Source: Candidatus Caldilinea saccharophila (GTDB taxonomy: Bacteria; Chloroflexota; Anaerolineae; Caldilineales; Caldilineaceae). From it: 64,000 nucleotides of DNA. The stretch lies in assembly GCA_016710365.1 (NCBI GenBank), contig JADJVW010000009.1, positions 129,480 through 193,479 of the forward strand, given 5' to 3'. Both the position numbers and the translations under genes were made by a program. Shown in pieces: positions 15,342 through 26,984 of the stretch. The notes beneath the pieces were generated by a model. The model was not told where the DNA came from and did not search any database. It saw nothing but the letters and a program-made list of their open reading frames with translations. How positions within the stretch are numbered: position 1 is the first letter of the stretch; each line of letters begins with the position of its first letter.

Positions 15342-16347
15342 CTACAAATTCACCTTCTGTCCAGGCAGGTGCGCGGCGGCCAGCATAGCCTCGATCACTG
15401 CGAGGTCGCGCAGGGCGGCGGGGTGTGTTGCGATGCGCCGAGCCGTGGCGGATCGCGGCGGCGAAGGCGGCCAACTCGCGCTGGACGCCGTGCAACTTGC
15501 CACACTCGATGCGTTCGACCTGCGCGCCGTGGCGGGCAATTTCGACCAGGCCGCGGTCGACGCGCAGGCTGCCTTGCGCACCGACAATCGTCAGCGGAGT
15601 TCCCCAGGGCGTCTCCACGGCATAGCTCACCAGCAGCGATGCGGTGACGCCGCCGGCAAAGCTCAGCACCGCGGCGAGCGTATCGGCCGGCGGCAGGTCC
15701 GGCGCCACGAGATCGACCCGGCTCACCACGCTGTCGATTTCCCCCAGCACGAGACGCAACGCTGCAACCAGGTGCACGATGCCATCCAACAGCAGCCCGC
15801 CCGCGAACCCGGAGCGACGCCATTCCGTTCCATAGTAGGGATTGCCCGGCTTGAGCGCGGCAAAGCGGCTCCACTGCGCAATGACCGGGCGACCGATCAC
15901 GCCGTCGGCGATGAACTGGGCCGCACGTTCGAACGCTTCTTCATAGCGCCAGTTTTCGGCGACCATCCACACGTTGCCGGGCTGACGTTCATGCTGAGCG
16001 AGCAATCGACGCGCGGCGTCGCTGTCCGGCGCGATTGGCTTCTCGCTGATGACGTGTTTTCCGGCCTGAAGCGCAGCCGCGACGAAGTCCGCCTGGATGG
16101 GGATCGGCAGCATGATATCAACGGCCTCGATCTCGGGCCGCGCCAGCAGCGGCGGCAGTTCCGTATAGATGGCCACGTGGTCGCCGATGCGCCGCGCCAG
16201 GGAGGTTGCAGCAGCGCGTGTGCGGCTATAGACCGCGACGATCTCGAAGTGCTCGCGCAGCGCAAGCAAGGCGGGAAGATGGGCATTTTGTGCGTAGAGA
16301 CCCGCGCCTACCAACGCGATTTGAATGGGTTTGATAGCTTCTGCCAT
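15342..16347 (-). CDS. Gfo/Idh/MocA-family oxidoreductase (one frame break)
   Basis: An NAD(P)-dependent sugar-type dehydrogenase of about 335 residues. The N-terminal Rossmann motif is ALVGAGLYAQNAHLPAL, the conserved EKP motif is in GKHVISEKPIAPDSD, and the substrate-side domain has WMVAENWRYEEAFERA and GGLLLDGIVHLVAALR. The frame breaks near 15417 in a G-rich run. The correct C-terminus, in the neighbouring frame, reads AALRDLAVIEAMLAAAH and ends at 15342; the uncorrected frame runs on to 15310. Start 16347 begins MAEAIKPIQIALVGAG; an upstream start at 16377 has no domain support. The substrate cannot be inferred. Confidence 0.82.
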
Positions 16348-16439
16348 GTTACAATTGCCTTTCGTTCTGGATGCCACAACAGGTGCAGAGCACGATTGGT
16401 TTACTTAAAACAAACACTTGAAAACAGGTTTGAAAGATT

Positions 16440-17807
16440 ATGCAGCGCTTGTTACGTCGAATCCCCTGGCTAAACCCTTCCAGCACCAGTCAGATCGTGC
16501 CGGCGGAGCTTCAGCCTCGCTTTCATCATCTGTACTGGGACATTGCCTGGTTCGGCCTGGTGGCCGGCACGACGCTGGCATTTCTAAATGTCTATGCCGC
16601 GCGTCTCGGCGCCAGTGCTTTTCAAATCGGTATGTTAACGGCAGGCCCGGCATTGATCAACCTGATCTTCACCTTGCCGGCAGGACGTTGGCTGCAAGCA
16701 CGCCCGATCGGCCAGTCGGTCTTTCGCGCCGCGCTGGCAACGCGCGGCGTCTACTTGATCTATGCGCTGTTGCCGTTGTTGTTGCCGCCTGGCGCACAGG
16801 TGCAAGTGCTGATCTGGGGGACGCTCCTGCTGACAATCCCTGGCGTGGCGTTGGTGATCGGTTTCAACGCGCTCTTTGCCGCGTCCGTGCCCCTGGAGTG
16901 GCGCGCCTATGTAGCGGGCCGGCGCAACGCCATGCTTTCGGTGGTCTATATTGTCACGTCGCTCGTGGCCGGCTATATCCTGCAGAACACGCCGCTGGAA
17001 GTCGGCTACACGTTGATTTTCGGCATTGGCCTGGTGGGCGCGGTGATGAGCACCTATCACGTCAGCCGGCTGCGTGATGTCAGCGAACTCCCTGGTGATG
17101 AACCGCAGCGCATCCGCCAGATCATCGGCGACACCGCGCAGCCTGGCGGTGTGCGCGCGGGGCAGGGCGTTGGGCAGCGCGTCAGCATTGCGCCGCGCGT
17201 CTTTACGCGTGGCCGCAACCTGCTGCGCGCCGACGTGGTGCAAGGACATTATGGCTGGGTGCTGTTTGCGCTCTTTGGGTTTCATCTTGCGCAGTTTATG
17301 CCGGTGGCGCTCTTCCCCTTGCGCTGGGTCGATCAACTTGGGTTTCAGGATATGGATATTGCGATCGGCACGGCTGTCTTTCACGCCAGCGTCCTGGTCG
17401 GGGCGCTCCAGCTTGACCGGCTGACGCGCCGCCACGGCAATCACAGGTTGGCCGTGATCGGCGTCGCATTGTTGAGCACCTATCCGCTGTTTACGGCCTT
17501 TATGCCCAACCTCTTCTTTTATGCCGTCACGTCGCTCATCGGTGGTCTGGCGTGGGGGCTGGTCGGCGGCGCGTTGCCCAATTATTTGCTGGAGAAGGTG
17601 CCGCCCAATGATCGCCCGGCCTATCTGGCCTGGTATAATCTTGCTCTCAATGCGGCCATCTTTCTTGGCGCTGCTCACCCACTCATGGCGAACTGGTTCA
17701 ATTTGCAGATCGCCCTGGTGCTGGCGTTTGTATTCCGGCTTGCGAGCGCCATTTTTATGTGGTTTGTCGAGCGGATCAAACCGGCTGAGGCCGCCACCGC
17801 GTCGTGA
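16440..17807 (+). CDS. MFS transporter
   Basis: A 455-residue protein with about 12 hydrophobic segments in two halves separated by a basic cytoplasmic loop (residues about 215-265). The start region (ELQPRFHHLYWDIAWFGLVAG) resembles bacterial MFS permeases of unknown cargo, and the motif-A-like signature is in LPAGRWLQARPIG. It lies divergent from the Gfo/Idh/MocA gene with a gap of 92 bases, so both could be controlled from the shared region. Substrate unknown. Confidence 0.8.
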   Translation: MQRLLRRIPWLNPSSTSQIVPAELQPRFHHLYWDIAWFGLVAGTTLAFLNVYAARLGASAFQIGMLTAGPALINLIFTLPAGRWLQARPIGQSVFRAALATRGVYLIYALLPLLLPPGAQVQVLIWGTLLLTIPGVALVIGFNALFAASVPLEWRAYVAGRRNAMLSVVYIVTSLVAGYILQNTPLEVGYTLIFGIGLVGAVMSTYHVSRLRDVSELPGDEPQRIRQIIGDTAQPGGVRAGQGVGQRVSIAPRVFTRGRNLLRADVVQGHYGWVLFALFGFHLAQFMPVALFPLRWVDQLGFQDMDIAIGTAVFHASVLVGALQLDRLTRRHGNHRLAVIGVALLSTYPLFTAFMPNLFFYAVTSLIGGLAWGLVGGALPNYLLEKVPPNDRPAYLAWYNLALNAAIFLGAAHPLMANWFNLQIALVLAFVFRLASAIFMWFVERIKPAEAATAS

Positions 17808-17864
17808 TGGGCGCGCTTGCAGGCTGACTGATAATTTTCGCTGCTTACTATAGTTGGTGTGGCT

Positions 17865-18611
17865 ATGAAAAATGCAAATCTACTGCTGTTGATCGCGGTG
17901 CTGCTTCCGCCCAGTGCGCTTGACATCCTGGGAGAAGTGATCGACGAACGCACCTATCTGACGCCTTATGGGGAGGCCGGCCCTCTGGCGCTGCGCCAGT
18001 TGAGCAGTGAACTGGCAGTCTGGGTGCAGCCCTACACCGGCTTGCCCACGCGCACTGACCCGCGCGCCACCATTTTTGCTGCGCGCCAGCTTGGCGTAGA
18101 GCGCATCTTCAACTGGGACATGGGCATCGCCATCAACCCGGTTTTGCAACGTGGGCAGCCGGTCATTATCGACGACTACATCGGCTGGACCCACCATCAA
18201 TCCGACACTTTTTTCTCCGACGCGCACACGGGGCTTGACATCAACTATGGCAGCGTGCGCTCACCGTTCTGCCCGGAGATGGGCGCGGCGATTCAGCAGC
18301 TTTTGCCTGGCTTGCCGGAAGCCATTGCGGTCGGCGTCGATTTTCTGCGCCGCGAGACACGCGCCGAAGCCCGCATGTTCCGCAGTTGGGGCGCCGACGT
18401 GCTCTCCTACAATCTGGCGCCAGAAGTATCGCTGGCGCAGGAAATGAAGATGTGCTACGCAGGTCTGGTCACGATCAGCGGCTATGCGGCCGACCGTGCG
18501 CAGCCCGCGCCCATGGGCGAAGTGCGCGCCAGCCTCAGCACCACCGTGCAGATGTTGCCGGCCTTCGTCGAAATCGTCAGCCAGACGCACCACTGCAGCT
18601 GTGGCGCGTGA
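17865..18611 (+). CDS. Purine nucleoside / methylthioadenosine phosphorylase-like protein
   Basis: A 248-residue protein with the MTAP/PNP fold signature: FAARQLGVERIFNWDMGIAI, the RGQPVIIDDYIGWT segment, and RSWGADVLSYNLAPEVSLAQ (the family equivalent being GADVIGMTxxPEVxLARE). The usual N-terminal glycine-rich phosphate loop is not recognisable; instead the start reads KNANLLLLIAVLLPPSALD. The C-terminus ends THHCSCGA, a possible metal site. It may be a diverged phosphorylase for a modified nucleoside. GTG at 17859 is an alternative start two codons earlier. Confidence 0.7.
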   Translation: MKNANLLLLIAVLLPPSALDILGEVIDERTYLTPYGEAGPLALRQLSSELAVWVQPYTGLPTRTDPRATIFAARQLGVERIFNWDMGIAINPVLQRGQPVIIDDYIGWTHHQSDTFFSDAHTGLDINYGSVRSPFCPEMGAAIQQLLPGLPEAIAVGVDFLRRETRAEARMFRSWGADVLSYNLAPEVSLAQEMKMCYAGLVTISGYAADRAQPAPMGEVRASLSTTVQMLPAFVEIVSQTHHCSCGA

Positions 18612-18808
18612 GGCGATTCATACCCATCCGCGCTGACTGGTTGTTTAGTTACAGGATACCCTGTGGGCAATACGTTACAATCGGTGAATGATTGTTGCTG
18701 CGCAGAAATTCTGGAAGACGCTTTGACCATAAGTTCGCCATCAGGATTTGGCAGGTGGCGCCTACGTGCGCCTGTCATTTTTTGCCACTCCACCAGGAAA
18801 TTATCACG

Positions 18809-21724
18809 ATGACAGACGCAACTACCCATGGTTTTGAATTACTCCGCGACGAAGACATTGTTGAACTCAAGACGCGCGCCAGGTTCTACCGGCACGTCAA
18901 AACCGGCGCCGAAGTGCTTTCGTTGGAAAATGACGACGAGAACAAAGTTTTTGGCGTCAATTTTCGCACACCGCCGGCCGACTCGACGGGCATCGCCCAC
19001 ATTCTGGAGCATTCCGTGCTGGGCGGCTCGCAGAAATATCCTCTTAAGGAGCCATTTGTCCAGCTCATCAAAGGATCGCTCCACACCTTTCTCAACGCGT
19101 TCACCTCACCCGACAAGACGACCTATCCGGTGGCAAGCACCAATTTGCAGGACTTTTACAACCTGGTCGATGTCTACCTGGATGCGGTTTTCCATCCGCT
19201 CATCACGCCGCACCATCTGGATCAGGAAGGCTGGCATTACGAGCTGGAAAGTCCCGACGCGCCGCTGGTCTACCGTGGCATCGTTTTCAACGAGATGAAA
19301 GGCGTTTACTCTTCGCCAGACGCCATCCTGGGACGCGCCGCCAACCAAGGGCTTTTCCCAGACAATGCCTACGGGCTGGATTCAGGAGGCGATCCGCGCG
19401 TCATCCCGCAGTTGACTTATGCGCAATTCAAAGCATTTCACACGGCCTACTATCATCCTTCCAACGCCCAGATATTTTTCTACGGTGACGATGATCCGAC
19501 CCGCCGCTTAGAAATTCTTGACGCAGTTTTGAGCGAATTCGACGCAAACCCTGTCGACAACCTGACGCCGGTGCACGCCCCCTTTGCACAGCCACGACAA
19601 CTGCACGTCACCTTTGGCGCCGATGGGGAGTCGGACCTGTCGCGCAAGAGCATGGTCGACGTCAACTGGGCGCTGCCCGAGGTCACCGACCCTTCGCTGC
19701 GTATGGCGTTGAGCGTATTGGCCTACGCCGTCATCGGCGCCCAGGCCTCGCCGCTGCGCAAGGCGCTGGTGGATTCGGGGCTGGGCGAGGATGTCACGGG
19801 CGGGCTGAGCGGCTACGCACGCCAACCAACCTTCAGCGTCACGATGAAGGGCATTGCCAGCGCCGACGCCGCGCGCGTTGAAGCGCTCATCCTGAAAACG
19901 CTGGAAACGCTGGCGACCGACGGCATCGAAACTGACATGATCGAAGCTGCGCTCAACTCGATCGAGTTCAGCTTGCGCGAAAACAACACCGGCTCCTTCC
20001 CGCGCGGGCTGAGCATTTTTATGCGCGCGCTGCAAAACTGGAACTATGGCCGCGACCCGCTCCAGCCGCTGCGCTACGAAACACCACTGGCCGTCGTCAA
20101 GCGCCGCCTCGCCGCGGACCCCAGCTTGCTAGGGCAATTGATCCGCCTCTATCTGCTGGACAATCCACACCGCCTCACTGTGGTGGCCGAGCCTGACCCG
20201 GCGCATAACCAGCAACTGGTCGATGAGGAGCGCCAGAAGCTCGACGCGGCCAAATCAGCCATGTCACCGGCAGAGATTCAGCACATTATCGAAAATACGC
20301 GCGAACTCAAGGCGCGGCAGCAACGTCCAGACGCAGCCGAAGATCTGGCGCGGCTGCCGTCGCTGCAACTCAGCGATCTCGACCGCACCAACAAGACGAT
20401 CCCCATTGCGGTCAGCGAGTTGGCCGGTGGCAAGCTGCTTTATCACGACCTTTTTACCAATGGCATCCTTTACATGAACCTGGGTTTCGACCTGACCGCC
20501 GCGCCCCAGGAGTTGCTGCCTTACGTGCCGTTCTTTGGCCGCGCACTGTTGGAGATGGGCACCGCGCGTGAGGATTACGTCAAATTTTCGCAGCGCATCG
20601 ACCGCAAGACGGGCGGCGTCTGGAACTCGGCCTATCTTTCCGAAGTGCGCGGACAGGAGACGCTGGCGGCGCGCTTCTTTGTCTCTGCCAAGGCGACCGT
20701 TGTCCAGACGCCGGACCTGTTCGACATCCTGCGCGACATGCTGCTGACGGTCAAACTCGACAACCGCGATCGCTTCCGGCAGATCGTGCTCAAAAGCAAG
20801 GCGCGACGCGAGTCCAGCCTCGTCCCGTCAGGCCATGCCTACGTGCGCGACCGTCTGCGCGCCGGGCTGACCACGGCGGGCTGGGCGGATGAGCAGATGG
20901 ATGGCATCGAAGGACTCTTCTTTGTGCGCCGCCTGGCGGAAATGGTGGAGCAGGATTGGCCGGCCGTACTCGAAAAGCTGGACGCGGTGCGGCAGGTCCT
21001 GATCGGCCGCACGAACATGCTCGCCAACGTCACGTTAGACGCCGCCAACTGGGAGACCGTTGCGCCGCAACTTGCCGCGTTTGTGGAGGATCTGCCGGAG
21101 AGCACAGCCGTGCGCACCTCCTGGCAGCCGGACTTGTCCGGCACCGACGAAGGTCTGGCGATTCCGGCGCAGGTCAATTATGTGGGCAAGGGCGCCAACT
21201 TGTATTCCCTTGGCTACACCTATCATGGCTCGATCCACGTGATCAACAATTTCGTGCGTACAAACTGGCTATGGGACAAGGTGCGCGCAGAGGGCGGCGC
21301 GGTGGCGCGTTCGCCAACTTTGGCAAACAATCGGGCGTTTACAGCTTCCTCTCCTATCGCGACCCCAATCTGGCGAATACACTCAAGGTCTACGACCAGA
21401 CCGCCGAATTGCTGCGCACGGTCGAGCTGAGCGACGACGAGCTGACCAAGAACATCATTGGGGCCATTAGCGACGTAGACGGCTATCAGTTGCCCGACGC
21501 CAAAGGCTACACGTCGATGGTGCGACATCTGCTTGGCGAGACGGATGAAAGTCGTCAACAGATGCGCGACCAGATCCTTGCGACGACCGTGGACGATTTC
21601 CGCAAATTTGGCGAAGTGCTGGCCGCCATGAACGAACAGGCGCGTGGTGGTGATGGGGTCGAGCGATGCGCTATCTGCGGCCAACGAGCAGGGAAACCAG
21701 TTGAAGATCACGCGAGTCATGTAA
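18809..21724 (+). CDS. M16C (presequence-protease-like) zinc metallopeptidase, two frame breaks
   Basis: About 970 residues when repaired. The inverted zinc motif is GIAHILEHSV (H64, E67, H68), with the downstream glutamate in YRGIVFNEMKGVYSS. The overall length and the middle region (HRLTVVAEPDP, then a charged helix) fit the PreP/insulinase M16C group, which degrades peptides inside a closed chamber. Frame break 1 is near 21300 (GGCGGCGCGG run); the other frame continues FANFGKQSGVYSFLSYRDPN. Break 2 is near 21643; the proper end reads VVVMGSSDALSAANEQ then LKITRVM and stops at 21724. ATG 18809 follows AGGAAA. Both breaks are probably sequence errors. Confidence 0.87.
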
Positions 21725-21738
21725 ATGAGGATCGGGAA

Positions 21739-21770
21739 GATGACAGTCACCTTGAGGAGTGACTGTCATC
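21739..21770. terminator. Perfect 12-bp hairpin between converging genes
   Basis: GATGACAGTCAC (21739-21750) pairs exactly with GTGACTGTCATC (21759-21770) around an 8-base loop. There is no T tract. It lies between the converging M16C and flavin reductase genes, so it may be a bidirectional terminator or a dispersed repeat; the same 12 bases recur at 42812-42823. Confidence 0.5.
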
Positions 21771-21797
21771 GGTGGAGAAACATCTCTTCGCCCAATC

Positions 21798-22310
21798 CTA
21801 AACGGCCGTCTCCAGTTGCAGCGGCGTTCCATCCAACTGGCGCCAGGTGCGATTGAAGTACAACAAGGGACTGCGCTCTTCGGTCGCACCGGCCGCCACG
21901 ACTTCACCGACGAAAATAGTGTGATCGCCGCCGTCATAAGCATGGCGCAGGCGGCAGTCCAGCCAACCAAGCACATCGGGCAGAATTGGCGCGCCGGTGA
22001 CGCCACGTTGGAGTTCAATGTCGGCAAAGCGATCGGCGAGTTCCGGCGTCATGCCGGCAAAGCGCATTCCCCATTCCAGATGATCCGTCCCGAGGATGTT
22101 GACTGCAAAGACGCCGCTCTGTTCAATCACTTGGTGCGTATAAAGTTTGCGCGCAACGCAAATCAGAATTTGTGGAGGGGCCAGGCTGACGCTGGTCAGT
22201 GAACTTGCCGTGATGCCAACCGGGCGGCCGTCCATCTGCGTCGTCACCACCGTCACACCGGAAGTCCAATGCGCCAGTGCATCTTTGAACGATTGAACAT
22301 CCATACTCAT
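21798..22310 (-). CDS. Flavin reductase domain protein (FMN-binding split barrel)
   Basis: A 170-residue protein of the flavin reductase-like family: FKDALAHWTSGVTVVTTQ at the N-terminus, GITASSLTSVSLAPPQILIC (FMN-binding segment), and FAVNILGTDHLEWGMRF, with a C-terminal DHTIFVGEVVAAG. Relatives reduce FMN with NAD(P)H to supply a two-component monooxygenase, or act as flavin-dependent reductases. No partner oxygenase is adjacent; the LLM oxidoreductase at 13.2 kb is too distant to link. GAGGAG precedes ATG 22310 by 8 bases. Confidence 0.88.
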   Translation of the reverse strand: MSMDVQSFKDALAHWTSGVTVVTTQMDGRPVGITASSLTSVSLAPPQILICVARKLYTHQVIEQSGVFAVNILGTDHLEWGMRFAGMTPELADRFADIELQRGVTGAPILPDVLGWLDCRLRHAYDGGDHTIFVGEVVAAGATEERSPLLYFNRTWRQLDGTPLQLETAV

Positions 22311-22525
22311 CGAGGATTCTCCTCACTGATAGGTTAAAAGAAAGATAGCTTGATGCAAGATACGCAAGTAGCAGCGGGCTTTACCCGCGATCATGCACGA
22401 TAATGTACGGATTACTTGTTATTCGTTACTCGCTACGCATCGTTTTCCAATCATTGTAAGCGTGGAGATGATTGTAGGAATGTAAGGACAACTCCGCAGC
22501 GTTTTTGCTTGCGGCGTGCAGCAGG

Positions 22526-22554
22526 TTGACAACCTGTGAGTCTGGATCGACAAT
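22526..22554 (+). promoter_or_regulatory. Probable promoter of the cytochrome c lipoprotein gene
   Basis: A consensus TTGACA (22526-22531), a 17-base spacer, then GACAAT (22549-22554), 62 bases before the start at 22617. The rest of the 306-base gap 22311-22616 is AT-richer than its surroundings. It contains one small hairpin near 22375 (GCGGG...CCCGC) but no gene. Confidence 0.55.
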
Positions 22555-22616
22555 GGGCGCCACGCTTGTGAATAAATGCACAGGCAAACCGTCTTCACCT
22601 GAATGGATATGTTTCA

Positions 22617-23432
22617 ATGAACCTGCACTTACACCGCTTTCGTTCGATCTCTATTTTGTTTTTTCTGCTTGCGATGGCGTTGCTGACTGGCGCCTGCCGT
22701 AATGAAGCGGCCGAGGCGTTTCCGACCAGCACGCCCATCGTAGCCTACACACCCTGGGCGAACCAGGGCGACGCTGTCCCGCCCGTCAACGCACAGGCTG
22801 ACGCACAGGCGACGGCAACGACCGAGCCACCCGCGCTCATCGGTTCGACTGCAACGGTTGAAACAACTGTTGCAGTCGAACCGTCTCCCATTGAGCTTCC
22901 TACTGAGCTTCCCACCGAGACCATGACGCCGACCGCCGCCGCCATCCCAACGGACACGCCAGCCCCCACGATCGAGCCGACGGCCACGCCCGAACCGCTG
23001 GTTACGGCTGAACCGACGCTCACCATTGCGCCCACCCCAGCACCCACCGAAGAGGCCGCAGAAACAGGCGCCGCGCCCTCAGCCCCAACCGGTGAAGACC
23101 TGCTGCCCGCGGCAGTCGCTGACCTGCTGAAAACCGCCGACGCGGCCAACGGCGAACAACTGACAGTGGCAAATGGTTGCATCGCCTGTCATTCGCTGCA
23201 AGAAGGCGTGGTGATGGTCGGTCCATCCTGGCACAATATTGGCGCAGTGGCGGCGACGCGAGTGGCGGGCGAATCCGCCGCCGCGTATCTTTATCAAAGC
23301 ATTACTGAGCCAAACGCCCATGTGGTGGAAGGCTTTTTGCCCAATTTGATGCCAGCGACCTACCAGGATACCTTGGCGCCTGGACAAATTGCCGACATCA
23401 TTGCCTACCTCCTGAGCCTCGGCGCAGAGTGA
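22617..23432 (+). CDS. Lipid-anchored c-type cytochrome
   Basis: A 271-residue protein. A signal peptide with lipobox LLTGAC places the mature N-terminal Cys near residue 27. Residues about 35-160 are a long low-complexity Thr/Pro/Glu/Ala linker. The C-terminal domain (about 165-271) is a class I cytochrome c: NGEQLTVANGCIACHSLQEG provides the CxxCH heme site and FLPNLMPATYQD the axial Met. It probably carries electrons at the outer face of the membrane, tethered by a flexible stalk. The redox partners are not in the neighbourhood. Confidence 0.88.
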   Translation: MNLHLHRFRSISILFFLLAMALLTGACRNEAAEAFPTSTPIVAYTPWANQGDAVPPVNAQADAQATATTEPPALIGSTATVETTVAVEPSPIELPTELPTETMTPTAAAIPTDTPAPTIEPTATPEPLVTAEPTLTIAPTPAPTEEAAETGAAPSAPTGEDLLPAAVADLLKTADAANGEQLTVANGCIACHSLQEGVVMVGPSWHNIGAVAATRVAGESAAAYLYQSITEPNAHVVEGFLPNLMPATYQDTLAPGQIADIIAYLLSLGAE

Positions 23433-23460
23433 ATTACCGAGAAAATGTCGCACCCGCTGG

Positions 23461-23483
23461 ATTGCGGACGAGACGTCCGCAAT
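23461..23483. repeat. Short perfect palindrome
   Basis: ATTGCGGACG (23461-23470) and CGTCCGCAAT (23474-23483) form a 10-bp stem with a 3-base loop, 29 bases after the cytochrome stop. There is no T tract, so it may be an atypical terminator or a dispersed repeat. Confidence 0.5.
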
Positions 23484-23579
23484 TTGGGCTGCTATCCTTG
23501 AATTTGGTAAAATCAACGAAACACACGATATTTTTGCAACCGGCGGTGAATGCACCACCCACAGGAGACTGACCACGCC

Positions 23580-23879
23580 ATGAAAGCGATGTTGTATCTT
23601 TTCGACAAAGAAGCGCCTGTTGCGATTCTGGACGAAGTCCAGCTTGTCACGCTCAACGATAATCATAAAGCCAGCCCATTGCAGCTCAACTTCAAGACGG
23701 CTAAATTCAACGCCGGCAAAATTATGACCGAGATGCATCGCCATGAAAAGATGCAGATCCGCCTGGAAGATGGGCGCAGCGCCGATGTATTGTTGCAGCA
23801 TTCCAGCTTGGACATGCAGGGCAACAGCGTTGGCGTGTTGCGTGTGCTTGGCGCCTTTGCCGAAGTCGCCCCTGCCTAG
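23580..23879 (+). CDS. Small hypothetical protein
   Basis: A 99-residue soluble protein starting MKAMLYLFDKEAPVAILDEV, with AGGAG about 12 bases upstream. It is rich in beta-prone stretches (IRLEDGRSADVLLQHSSL) and ends VGVLRVLGAFAEVAPA. I recognise no family. It is followed by a strong terminator, so it probably forms its own transcript or the end of one with the cytochrome gene. Confidence 0.65.
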   Translation: MKAMLYLFDKEAPVAILDEVQLVTLNDNHKASPLQLNFKTAKFNAGKIMTEMHRHEKMQIRLEDGRSADVLLQHSSLDMQGNSVGVLRVLGAFAEVAPA

Positions 23880-23942
23880 TGCTGGCTCTGCTCCTGTGCA
23901 GTGGGAACTGAAGTGTTGGTTTCTGACGTTTGTCAAAACGAC

Positions 23943-23974
23943 CAGCCAGCCTGTGCAGGCTGGCTGCTTTGTTT
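23943..23974 (+). terminator. Intrinsic terminator
   Basis: CAGCCAGCCTG (23943-23953) and CAGGCTGGCTG (23956-23966) form an 11-bp perfect stem with a minimal loop, followed by CTTTGTTT. Confidence 0.85.
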
Positions 23975-24006
23975 CAAGCAGCGTTCGTTTGTGAAACCGT
24001 AAAACT

Positions 24007-24549
24007 ATGCAATCGTCATTATCCATACCTGAAGAAACTCAACCTGTTTCACCACCACCAACGCCCCCTGCACGCAAAACGTATTCACGTTTCTGGGTTG
24101 GCTTTGTCATCGGTTTTGGCATCCTCTTGCTTGCCAGTTGCAGCGGCATTGGGATTGCACTTGGCCTGAATGCGGTAAGCCTGGCCGAGTTGCAAGGCAA
24201 TGGCGTCGTGTGGACGCCGCCGCCTTACACGCCGGCGCCAACGCTACAGCCGGAGGCCGACGTGGCTACGGGAGCGGATGGCTCCGCGCGCTTTAGCGCG
24301 GAGCGACGCGTACGCAACCTCACCAATAGCCGCGTCAATGTCCGCGCCACGCCAGGCTATCTCAGCAAGCAGGCGAGCGATGTGATCGGCGTTTTGGAGC
24401 CAGGCGCGGCCGTCACAATCCTGGGCGAGAGCCAGGGCGCCGACAATCTGGCATGGTGGCGCGTCCAGGCTACGCTGGCGGATGGGCGCACGGTTGAGGG
24501 CTGGGTGGCGGAGGCCACTGCATCCGGCGTTCAGATCCTGGGCGAATAA
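24007..24549 (+). CDS. Membrane-anchored bacterial SH3-domain protein
   Basis: A 180-residue protein. Residues 1-25 are Pro-rich and cytoplasmic, one membrane segment follows (about 28-52, VGFVIGFGILLLASCSGIGI), then a Pro/Thr linker. The C-terminal SH3b domain (about 100-178) contains NSRVNVRATPGY, VIGVLEPGAAVTILGE and TVEGWVAEA, the typical pattern of cell-wall-facing SH3_3 domains. It may bind peptidoglycan or sense the wall. It ends 6 bases before the helicase start. Confidence 0.78.
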   Translation: MQSSLSIPEETQPVSPPPTPPARKTYSRFWVGFVIGFGILLLASCSGIGIALGLNAVSLAELQGNGVVWTPPPYTPAPTLQPEADVATGADGSARFSAERRVRNLTNSRVNVRATPGYLSKQASDVIGVLEPGAAVTILGESQGADNLAWWRVQATLADGRTVEGWVAEATASGVQILGE

Positions 24550-24555
24550 AATGTC

Positions 24556-26866
<2,311 letters not shown>

Positions 26867-26984
26867 CACAGCACAGGCGGCTACCATGAGCGGCGAAAGT
26901 TTTTGGCAACCCCAGAGATAATCCGCAGTGCGGTGCAGATGACGCCGACTAGAGAAATGGCCGCCATAGGACCATCAGGCTACG

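Noticed and set aside
21759..22202. 147-codon plus-strand frame
   Set aside because: Antisense to the flavin reductase gene; begins inside the intergenic hairpin.
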